A stretch of 7,794 nucleotides of DNA, from assembly GCA_902496005.1 (NCBI GenBank), contig CABUZI010000079.1:1-7794 (forward strand). Reading direction: 5' to 3'. The notes below the pieces were generated by a model. The model had not been told where the DNA came from. It was given only the letters and a program-made list of their open reading frames with translations, and did no database searches. This document shows, piece after piece, positions 1 through 7,794 of the stretch (within the stretch, counting starts at the first letter, position 1; the number at the start of each line of letters is the position of its first letter). The position numbers were made by a program, and so were the translations under genes. This stretch comes from an uncultured Collinsella sp. Lineage in GTDB: Bacteria; Actinomycetota; Coriobacteriia; Coriobacteriales; Coriobacteriaceae.

Positions 1-3000
1 CTCGTCAGCCTGCCATGTCCAGTTGCCTGTGGCTACACCCGGCACGTTCATACGTGCATCGTCGCCCAGTCCCAGCACGTCCTGCAGCGGCATCATCACG
101 AGCGGTGCATCGCTTGCCAGGGCATTGCCCATGAGCTCGCTTGCCAATGTAATGCCGCTCGGCTCATCGCCGCCTGCAAAGGAGCGCGTGCACCAGCCGG
201 CAAGTGTCGAGGTGTCGTGCGTCGAGGTGTACAGGATCTTTCCCGGTGTGGGGTGAATTCCGCAACGAACGTCGTAGTCGCTAAACTCCAGCACGTCCAT
301 GCCGGGGAAGCCGCAGGTCGAAGCCATGGCGCGAACACCGGGCGTCAAATAGCCCAGGTCCTCGGCGATAAAGTTGAGCGGACCCAGCTCGTCGTAGGCG
401 GTCTGGAAAAGGTCCTTGCCCGGGCCCGCCAGCCAGCGACCATCGGCGCAAGCCTTGCCTGTGGGGATGCTAAAGTAGCTGTGGAAGCCCAGGAAGTGAT
501 CCAGACGCACGCGGTCGTAGAGCGAAAACGCACGACGCAGGCGATCCATCCACCAGCTATAGCCGTTCTGCTTCATGTGGTCCCAGCGGAACGTCGGGTT
601 GCCCCACACCTGGCCCTCGGGTGCAAAGTTGTCGGGCGGCGCACCGGAAATCTCAATCGCCTTACCGGTATCGGACAACCAGAAGTTCTCGGGTTCGCTC
701 CACGCGTCTGCCGAATCGTCGGACACGTACATAGGAATATCGCCGATAACCTCGATGCCCTTCTTGTGCGCGTAGTTCATGAGCTCGCACCAAGCCAGGT
801 CAAAGCGGTACTGCATGTACGCCTGAAGCTCGGCCTCGTCGTGGAAACGCTTGTCGTCGATCAGATGCTCGTTGTAGCGTGTGACATCTGCCGGCCAATC
901 GTGGCGCGACTCGCCCTCAAAGTACTTCTTAACGGCCATGTAGACGCAGTATTTCTCGAGCCAATCGGCATTGCGATGTTTAAACGCGATGTACAGCGGA
1001 TCGGCATCCTCGCCGCCGCGGGCCTTCCAGGTCTCAAAGTCGGCGGCCAGCTCCTCGTGGCTCTCGGGTAGCAGGTCGATATTGCCTGCAAAGGCCGAAG
1101 GACCGGCGTAAGGGGAGCGGAAGAAGTCCGTGGGGTTGACGGGGAGAACCTGCCAGTAGCGCATGCCCATTGCGGCCAGATGGTCGATAAAGCGACGCGT
1201 GGGCGCGCCGATCGTACCGGGCTTGCCGTCGTCGGTCGGCACCGATGTGATATGGCACACAACACCCGCGCCGTGATCGAGCGGCTCCTGCAGGCGCTGC
1301 TCGGCGTGGTGATAGATGATCGACGAACCCAGCGGGTACAGGTCGAGCGTGACCGTGCCGTTGTGGATCTCGCACTCGTGACCGCTAATCACATCGCTCG
1401 CGCATTCGCCGAGCGCCGGGATCGTCACTCGGTGTGAATTGCGCAGGCTGCGGTTGATGATAACCGTCGCGGCCTCACCGTCTTTACCGGTGCGCGTATA
1501 GGCCAGCACCTCGTCATTGAGCGCGAAGGCTTTGATTTCACCGTCGATCATAAACGGCAGCGCGCGGCGCACAGCAGATGCGTTCTTGACGATCGCAAAC
1601 GTATCGAAGTCGTGCAGGTTTTCCTTGGTCGGCATGGTGCGGCGATTGCCCGGATCGGTGAGACCCTCAAGGCCGTACTCGTCTCCGTAGTAGATTGAAG
1701 GCACGCCGGGGAAGGTCATCTGCATGAGCGTTGCGAGCCAAAAACGACTCTTGGCCAGGCCCATCGAGTTCTCGTCCAGGCGCCATTTGCTGCGCTCGCA
1801 CTCGGGCAGCTGCGACTCGTCGGGGCCGCCGCCGAGCACCGAGATGATGCGAGGACGGTCGTGGCTCGAAAGCAGATTGAGCGCGCAAGACAGGGCCTCA
1901 CGCGGATAGTTCTCGCGTAGGGTCTCGATATCTTCGGCAGCTTGGTAAGCGTTTTTGTAGCCCATCAAAAAGCCAATGACCATGTCGCGGAAGGGGTAAT
2001 CCATGGCCGAGTCGAGCTCGGAGCCTTGCAGATAGCGACGCAGATGGCCATAGCTTATCTTGTTGGAGGCGTCTTCCCAGACTTCGCCGAGTAACAGTGC
2101 GTCAGGCTTTTCGGCGAGCACGGCCTTTTTGATCTCGGCCAGGAAGTCATCGGAAAGCTCGTCAGCCACATCCAAGCGCCAGCCGTGAGCGCCGGCGCGC
2201 AGCCATTTGCGGATCACGCCGTCCTTGCCCAGGAGCCGCTCGCGTACCAGTTCGGAGCTCTCATTGATGGCGGGCATATTGCCCACGCCCCACCAACAGT
2301 CGTACGAGCCGTCCTCGTGGAAATAAAACGCATCGCGCCACGGCGAATCCTCGCTCTGCCACGCGCCCACGCCGGGGTAGTTGCCGTAGCGGTTGAAGTA
2401 GATCGAATCGTCGCCCGTGTGGTTGAACACACCGTCCAGAATGATAGAAATGCCCAGCTTCTCGGCCGCCTCGCACAGCTCGGTAAAGTCCTGCTCGGTG
2501 CCCAGAATCGGATCGATCTTGGTGTAATCGGCGGTGTCGTAGCGGTGGTTGCTTGCGGCTTCAAAAATGGGGTTGAGGTAGATGGCTGTAAATCCCAGCT
2601 CGGCGATGCGAGGCAGGTCTTCCTGGATACCCTTGAGCGATCCGCCGTAAAAGTCCCAGGTCTTGATGGAGCCGTCCTCGGCGCGCTCGTACACAGGCGG
2701 CTCGTTCCAGTCCTCGACCATGCGGCGCTGGATTCCGTTGCGCGGTTTTTCGACCTCGGCCAGCGTGCGCTCGCGCCAGTGCTCGTCGCGGGCATAGCGA
2801 TCGGGGAAGATCTGGTAGACCATACCGCGCTCGTACCACTCGGGTCGTACTTCGCGGTGCTTGTAGACGGTGACCTGGAATGACGGCACCTCGGCGTAGG
2901 TGTAGGTTACGCCCTCGCCGCCGGTGCGGCCCTGAGGTGCGCCCAGGCGCACCTCAGGCTGGCCCTCGATATTGCAGATAAAGCTGTACCAGATAAGACA

Positions 3001-3222
3001 GGGCTCGGTGCACTCAAGCTCTGCGGTAAATATACCGTCGCCTTCGTGCGTCATAGGATACCGAGACTCGCCTATCTCATCTACCCAGGTGCGCAGCGTA
3101 AGCGTTGCCTGCGCGGGATCGGCATCCTCCAGAATCACGGAGAGCGAAAGGGTAGTTCCTGTGGTCACAGCGCCAAACGGAGTGCGAAACTGCGGCAGAC
3201 GGCTGTTGTGAATCAATCTCAT
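1..3222 (-). CDS. malQ: Fused GH13 alpha-glucan hydrolase and GH77 4-alpha-glucanotransferase (C-terminus cut by window)
   Basis: This is one open frame of 1074 codons with no stop before the window edge. By reading: residues 1-125 form a beta-rich CBM34-like N-terminal domain. A GH13 barrel starts near W129 (WYERGMVYQIFPDRY). It carries GFTAIYLNPIF (210-220), DGVFNH (263-268), MPAIN (316-320), GWRLDVADE with nucleophile D351, GEVWED with acid/base E380, and SSHDRPR with D455. The MPAIN and GFTAIYLNPIF blocks resemble the neopullulanase/cyclomaltodextrinase group. A C-terminal beta domain ends near 635. After about 15 residues GH77 begins (about 651, GVVCHITSVP), with RYWQVLP, RLDHFLGF (nucleophile D908), IAEDLG (E954) and THDTST (D1003). 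The last residues seen (RMNVPG, GNWTW) normally lie near the MalQ end, so only a few dozen residues are probably missing. There is no signal peptide, so it is likely cytoplasmic maltodextrin/glycogen-fragment hydrolysis and glucan transfer. ATG 3222 is the first possible start after an in-frame TAA at 3270-3268; its ribosome binding site is weak. The symbol refers to the GH77 half. Exact GH13 specificity is unproven. Confidence 0.93.
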   Translation of the reverse strand, partial: MRLIHNSRLPQFRTPFGAVTTGTTLSLSVILEDADPAQATLTLRTWVDEIGESRYPMTHEGDGIFTAELECTEPCLIWYSFICNIEGQPEVRLGAPQGRTGGEGVTYTYAEVPSFQVTVYKHREVRPEWYERGMVYQIFPDRYARDEHWRERTLAEVEKPRNGIQRRMVEDWNEPPVYERAEDGSIKTWDFYGGSLKGIQEDLPRIAELGFTAIYLNPIFEAASNHRYDTADYTKIDPILGTEQDFTELCEAAEKLGISIILDGVFNHTGDDSIYFNRYGNYPGVGAWQSEDSPWRDAFYFHEDGSYDCWWGVGNMPAINESSELVRERLLGKDGVIRKWLRAGAHGWRLDVADELSDDFLAEIKKAVLAEKPDALLLGEVWEDASNKISYGHLRRYLQGSELDSAMDYPFRDMVIGFLMGYKNAYQAAEDIETLRENYPREALSCALNLLSSHDRPRIISVLGGGPDESQLPECERSKWRLDENSMGLAKSRFWLATLMQMTFPGVPSIYYGDEYGLEGLTDPGNRRTMPTKENLHDFDTFAIVKNASAVRRALPFMIDGEIKAFALNDEVLAYTRTGKDGEAATVIINRSLRNSHRVTIPALGECASDVISGHECEIHNGTVTLDLYPLGSSIIYHHAEQRLQEPLDHGAGVVCHITSVPTDDGKPGTIGAPTRRFIDHLAAMGMRYWQVLPVNPTDFFRSPYAGPSAFAGNIDLLPESHEELAADFETWKARGGEDADPLYIAFKHRNADWLEKYCVYMAVKKYFEGESRHDWPADVTRYNEHLIDDKRFHDEAELQAYMQYRFDLAWCELMNYAHKKGIEVIGDIPMYVSDDSADAWSEPENFWLSDTGKAIEISGAPPDNFAPEGQVWGNPTFRWDHMKQNGYSWWMDRLRRAFSLYDRVRLDHFLGFHSYFSIPTGKACADGRWLAGPGKDLFQTAYDELGPLNFIAEDLGYLTPGVRAMASTCGFPGMDVLEFSDYDVRCGIHPTPGKILYTSTHDTSTLAGWCTRSFAGGDEPSGITLASELMGNALASDAPLVMMPLQDVLGLGDDARMNVPGVATGNWTWQADE

Positions 3223-3245
3223 AGTACGGTCCAGTTCAATAGAAT

Positions 3246-3263
3246 CATGGCCTGCGGGCCATG
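3246..3263 (-). promoter_or_regulatory. Leader hairpin/palindrome upstream of the GH13-GH77 gene
   Basis: A perfect 7-bp inverted repeat (CATGGCC / GGCCATG) with a 4-base loop ends 23 bases before the ATG at 3222. If the promoter proposed at 3284-3313 is right, it lies in the 5' untranslated leader and could act as an mRNA structure. As DNA it could equally be a short operator. It is not followed by a T run, so it is not a terminator. The dyad is directly visible; the function is inferred. Confidence 0.4.
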
Positions 3264-3283
3264 GGCTTTACGCACAGGATGTA

Positions 3284-3313
3284 AGTATATCTGTTGTACA
3301 CAGGCTGTATAAA
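3284..3313 (-). promoter_or_regulatory. Candidate sigma-70 promoter for the GH13-GH77 gene
   Basis: On the minus strand a TATACT -10-like hexamer (3289-3284) lies 18 bases downstream of a TTTATA -35-like hexamer (3313-3308). This is in the only AT-rich stretch between the glgA terminator and the next gene. It would give a leader of roughly 55 bases. The -35 match is poor (consensus TTGACA). An overlapping TTGTTT (3316-3311) would need a 21-base spacer. The presence of a promoter here is expected because the upstream unit appears to be terminated; the exact boxes are uncertain. Confidence 0.35.
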
Positions 3314-3318
3314 CAACA
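3292..3318. promoter_or_regulatory. Operator-like dyad over the candidate promoter
   Basis: Perfect 6-base arms TGTTGT (3292-3297) and ACAACA (3313-3318) enclose a 15-base spacer. That spacer contains further partial symmetry (TGTGTA against TATACA, read on the minus strand). The dyad covers the proposed -35 element and most of the spacer. That would suit a repressor responding to maltodextrin or glucose, but no regulator gene is in the window and I cannot name the factor. A second, weaker inverted repeat, CCGTT/AACGG, lies just upstream at 3320-3340, and an AAAATCGTTTT sequence at 3350-3360. Confidence 0.3.
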
Positions 3319-3377
3319 TCCGTTTACCATCGGCGAACGGTTGTCCTAGAAAATCGTTTTACCAACTACCTACAGAG

Positions 3378-3404
3378 AAGGGGCGCCCGGTTGGAGCGCC
3401 CCTT
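3378..3404 (-). terminator. Intrinsic terminator-like hairpin after glgA
   Basis: A 9-bp perfect stem (AAGGGGCGC / GCGCCCCTT) with a 9-base loop begins 36 bases after the glgA stop codon. On the minus strand it is followed by CTCTGTAGG, so the T tract is short (only the TT that ends the stem, then scattered T). The very GC-rich stem and its position between two transcription units support a terminator. The symmetric A/T ends would allow some activity in both directions. Confidence 0.75.
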
Positions 3405-3440
3405 GCTTAGGGTTTGATTGGGTTTTGGATCGTCTGTGGG

Positions 3441-5720
<2,280 letters not shown>

Positions 5721-5725
5721 ATTGT

Positions 5726-5730
5726 CTCCC
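5726..5730 (-). promoter_or_regulatory. Ribosome binding site of glgA
   Basis: GGGAG on the minus strand ends 5 bases before ATG 5720. This is the best Shine-Dalgarno match near the gene and decides the start in favour of 5720 over the in-frame ATGs at 5732 and 5780. Confidence 0.8.
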
Positions 5731-5741
5731 ATGTTATTCGA

Positions 5742-5775
5742 GAATAGCCGCCAGGCGCGAACCGGGCGGCTATTC
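5742..5775 (-). promoter_or_regulatory. Intercistronic stem-loop between glgD and glgA
   Basis: A perfect 11-bp inverted repeat (GAATAGCCGCC / GGCGGCTATTC) with a 12-base loop lies between the glgD stop and the glgA ribosome site. It begins 32 bases after glgD ends and finishes 11 bases before GGGAG. No T run follows on either strand, so it is a poor intrinsic terminator. An mRNA-stabilising, processing or translation-tuning element is more plausible. The structure is plain in the sequence; the role is inferred. Confidence 0.6.
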
Positions 5776-5807
5776 TGCATGTTACAAGCGATGTTGCGGT
5801 GCCAACG

Positions 5808-6935
5808 TTAACGTACGATGGTGGTGTCGGAAGTTAACGGAGCCTTGCCCAGCACCAAGATGTTCTCGGGCGTGCCGCGAAGCTCGGTGTTGGTGGGAAC
5901 CACGTTGTTCTTGTCCAGAATGGCGTTCTCGACGCGGGCGCCGCTCTTGATGATGCAGCTCTGGTTGATGATCGAGTTGGTCACCGAGGCGCCTTCCTCA
6001 ACCACAACTCCGCGCGACAGGATCGAGTTGCGCACGGTGCCCTTGATGATGCAGCCGGCCGAGATGATCGAGTTGCAAGCGTGGCTGCCCGTCGCGTAGC
6101 GCGAAGGCGGTACGTCGTGGGCCTTGGTCAGGATCGGGCGCTCGGGGTCGAAGAGCTGGTCGGCCACGGTCTGGTCGAGCAGGTCCATGCTGCGGCGATA
6201 CAGCGACTTCTCGCTAAACACGCCCACGACCTCGCCCTTGTACTCGTAGCTGCAAACGTCGATGTTGCCAAAGTCGCCCTGGAGTGCCTCGAGCAGGTCC
6301 AGATAGTCGGCGGCCTGGTAGTGGTCGATAATCTCGAGCAGCGTCTCGCGGTTGACGATGCAGCAGTCCATAGACGCGTTGTCGCCATACACGACGCCGG
6401 CGCTCACGCCCGTCAGGCGACCGTTCTCGTTAATCTCGAGCTTAGTCTCGTCATCAACATTGCGCGTGGCCTTGCAGTACACCACGGTCATCTGGGCACC
6501 GGAGTTCTCGTGCGCGTCGATGATGGTGTTGAGGTCCATGTTAAAGATGATGTTGGTGCCCATCATCACAACATAGGGCTTGTCCGAGCGCTGGAACAGC
6601 GTCTTGTTGGAGATAATGTCGCGCAGCAGGAAGCGCATGCCGCCCTTGGTGGTGCCATACGCGTTGCCGGGCACCATGAACAGGCCGCCCTTCTTGCGGT
6701 CCAGGCCCCAGTCCTTGCCCGAACCCACATGGTCAATCAGCGAGCGGTAGTTGCCCGGCATGACGACGCCGACGGTCTTGATGCCGGCATTCATCATGTT
6801 GGACAGCGGGAAGTCGATCAGGCGGTAGCGGCCCAAAAACGGAACGGACGCGATGGGGCGGTCCTTGAGCAGCACGCTGCCGTAGGTCGAAGAGTAGTTA
6901 GCGGTGATATAACCGATGGCCTTGCGATTGATCAT
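5808..6935 (-). CDS. glgD: GlgD, non-catalytic/regulatory ADP-glucose pyrophosphorylase subunit
   Basis: This 375-residue protein has the GlgC fold. It has an N-terminal nucleotidyltransferase-like domain (about 1-240, with RYRLIDFPLSNMMNAGI) and a C-terminal left-handed beta-helix of hexapeptide repeats (about 280-370, e.g. NSIISAGCIIKGTVRNSIL). Key GlgC signatures are altered. The Gly-rich GGxGTRL pyrophosphate loop is replaced by ITANYSSTYGSVL. The SGDHxYxMDY segment reads GTNIIFNMDL, so the catalytic Asp position is Asn (N128). The FxEKP sugar-phosphate motif is not recognisable. This is the pattern of GlgD, which in Firmicutes is inactive or nearly so alone and forms a more active heterotetramer with GlgC. 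ATG 6935 is chosen because it aligns with usual GlgD starts (MINRKAIGYI) and has a purine-rich ribosome site. The longer frame from 6974 would overlap glgC. The gene starts 4 bases after the glgC stop, implying coupled translation. Confidence 0.95.
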   Translation of the reverse strand: MINRKAIGYITANYSSTYGSVLLKDRPIASVPFLGRYRLIDFPLSNMMNAGIKTVGVVMPGNYRSLIDHVGSGKDWGLDRKKGGLFMVPGNAYGTTKGGMRFLLRDIISNKTLFQRSDKPYVVMMGTNIIFNMDLNTIIDAHENSGAQMTVVYCKATRNVDDETKLEINENGRLTGVSAGVVYGDNASMDCCIVNRETLLEIIDHYQAADYLDLLEALQGDFGNIDVCSYEYKGEVVGVFSEKSLYRRSMDLLDQTVADQLFDPERPILTKAHDVPPSRYATGSHACNSIISAGCIIKGTVRNSILSRGVVVEEGASVTNSIINQSCIIKSGARVENAILDKNNVVPTNTELRGTPENILVLGKAPLTSDTTIVR

Positions 6936-6939
6936 CGGA

Positions 6940-7794
6940 TCATTCCCCCTTCCCGATAACGACGTCATTTCCAACGACGGCCGTATCCTTGGTGGTATCG
7001 ACAGAGCCGAGCTTCACGCCCTCTTCGACCGTGGAGTTCTCGCCCAAAATAGCGCGGCAGATGTGCGCGCCGCTCTTAACGTGCGCACCCGGCAGCAGCA
7101 CGGAGTCCTCGACCACGGCGCGCTCCTCGATGATGACATCGGTCGAAAGGATCGAGTGGCGAGCGGTACCGTAGATCTTGCAGCCGTTGGAGACCAGGCA
7201 GTCGTCCAGTCGGCCGTCCGGGCCAATGTAGTGCGGCGGACGCGTGGTGATGTTGGACATGATGGGGAAGTGCTTGTCAAACAGATCGAACTCGGGGTTG
7301 TTACCCAGCAGGTCCATCGAGGTCTCGTGGAAGCTGGCGATGGTGCCGACGTCCTTCCAAAAGCCGTGGAACTCGTAGCTGTACAGGCGCTTGCCCTCAC
7401 CGAGCAGCTTGGGGATGATGTCCTTGCCAAAGTCGTGGCTCGAGCGCTGGTCCAGAGCGTCCTCCTCGAGTGCCTCGATCAGCACGTCGGTCGAGAAGAT
7501 GTAGATGCCCATGGACGCGAGGTTCGAATCGGGCTTATCGGGCTTCTCGGTGAACTTGGTGATGCGGCCGTCCTCGGGGTCGGTGGTCAGGATGCCAAAG
7601 CGGCTGGCCTCCTCCCACGGCACGGGCATAACGCTCACCGTGAGGTCGGCGTTGTTCTCAATGTGCGTCTTGAGCATCTTGCGGTAGTCCATGCGATACA
7701 GGTGATCGCCCGAAAGAATCAGGACGTACTTGGGGTCGTTGGCCTTGATGTAGTCGAGGTTCTGCGTAATGGCGTCGGCCGTGCCCGCATACCA
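6940..7794 (-). CDS. glgC: Glucose-1-phosphate adenylyltransferase, catalytic subunit (N-terminus cut by window)
   Basis: GlgC makes ADP-glucose and pyrophosphate from ATP and glucose-1-phosphate, the committed step of bacterial glycogen synthesis. The window holds the last 284 residues; by comparison with the family roughly the first 95-100 are missing to the right, including the Gly-rich ATP loop. Visible from the edge: [25 protein letters not shown] with the catalytic Asp intact, [16 protein letters not shown] with the glucose-1-phosphate-binding Lys, [22 protein letters not shown] and a C-terminal beta-helix (e.g. [16 protein letters not shown]). The frame is open to the edge; an ATG at 7692 is internal (the Met of YRMDY), not a start. 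It is the first visible gene of the glgC-glgD-glgA unit. Allosteric properties cannot be read because the N-terminus is absent. Confidence 0.96.
   Translation of the reverse strand, partial: WYAGTADAITQNLDYIKANDPKYVLILSGDHLYRMDYRKMLKTHIENNADLTVSVMPVPWEEASRFGILTTDPEDGRITKFTEKPDKPDSNLASMGIYIFSTDVLIEALEEDALDQRSSHDFGKDIIPKLLGEGKRLYSYEFHGFWKDVGTIASFHETSMDLLGNNPEFDLFDKHFPIMSNITTRPPHYIGPDGRLDDCLVSNGCKIYGTARHSILSTDVIIEERAVVEDSVLLPGAHVKSGAHICRAILGENSTVEEGVKLGSVDTTKDTAVVGNDVVIGKGE
6945..6954 (-). promoter_or_regulatory. Ribosome binding site of glgD, inside the glgC 3' end
   Basis: The last glgC codons read GGGAAGGGGGAATGA. The purine tract ends 9 bases before the glgD ATG at 6935, so it codes for the GlgC terminus (GKGE) and also serves as the glgD Shine-Dalgarno sequence. 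The spacing is slightly long but workable. An ATG overlapping the glgC stop (AATGA) is in another frame and closes after two more codons. Confidence 0.65.

Noticed and set aside
217..1071. 284-codon plus-strand frame, and a similar 232-codon frame at 2185-2883
   Set aside because: Both are antisense to the GH13-GH77 gene, whose catalytic motifs are complete and collinear in the minus frame.
1250..1290. Possible gene boundary between separate GH13 and malQ genes
   Set aside because: I translated the junction codon by codon and found no stop, no frame change and no start with a ribosome site. Position 3222 to position 1 is exactly 1074 codons in one frame.
5721..5780. Longer GlgA start at ATG 5780
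   Set aside because: The extra 20 residues (MQNSRPVRAWRLF...) are unlike GlgA N-termini and are encoded by the stem-loop, while GGGAG supports the ATG at 5720.
5776..5812. Internal promoter for glgA (TTGGCA followed by TAACAT)
   Set aside because: The spacing is only 15 bases and the -10 match is poor; not supported enough to annotate.
6081..6959. 292-codon plus-strand frame opposite glgD
   Set aside because: It lies wholly within glgD, has no recognisable protein motif, and arises from strong codon bias on the true strand.
6936..6974. Longer GlgD start at ATG 6974
   Set aside because: It would overlap glgC by 35 bases and add 13 residues not seen in the family; ATG 6935 has the ribosome site and matches typical GlgD N-termini.

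Overview
The window looks like a piece of the central glycogen locus of a fairly high-GC anaerobic gut bacterium. My best guess is a Coriobacteriia member such as Collinsella. The grounds are indirect: a GlgC plus GlgD pair, which is typical of Firmicutes-like glycogen loci, combined with strongly GC-ending codons and actinobacterial-style Ala/Lys-rich low-complexity protein sequence. All four genes lie on the minus strand, so transcription runs from high to low coordinates.

Layout in transcription order. (1) glgC, ADP-glucose pyrophosphorylase, enters from the right edge without its N-terminal part (7794 to 6940). (2) Four bases later glgD begins (6935 to 5808). It is a paralogue whose nucleotide-binding and catalytic signatures are degraded. 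(3) After an 87-base gap holding a perfect 11-bp stem-loop, glgA (glycogen synthase, GT5) runs from 5720 to 3441. Its normal catalytic domain is followed by about 270 residues of Ala/Lys/Thr/Glu/Pro-rich, histone-H1-like tail. (4) A strong hairpin terminator closes this unit at 3404-3378. (5) A 218-base intergenic region holds the terminator, a candidate promoter, an operator-like dyad and a leader hairpin. (6) A second unit starts at 3222 and runs off the left edge. It is one uninterrupted frame of at least 1074 codons that fuses a neopullulanase/cyclomaltodextrinase-type GH13 enzyme to a GH77 4-alpha-glucanotransferase (MalQ).

Function. GlgC/GlgD make ADP-glucose from glucose-1-phosphate and ATP, and GlgA polymerises it into alpha-1,4-glucan. 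The GH13-GH77 protein has no signal peptide, so it should act in the cytoplasm. It would hydrolyse and disproportionate maltodextrins or debranched glycogen fragments. Storage synthesis and alpha-glucan recycling are therefore side by side, but in separately controlled units. No branching enzyme or phosphorylase gene is visible here.

Most unusual elements: the long, repetitive, charged tail on GlgA, and the GH13-GH77 fusion. I see no mobile element, CRISPR array, tRNA or rRNA. All long plus-strand open frames appear to be shadows of the minus-strand genes.
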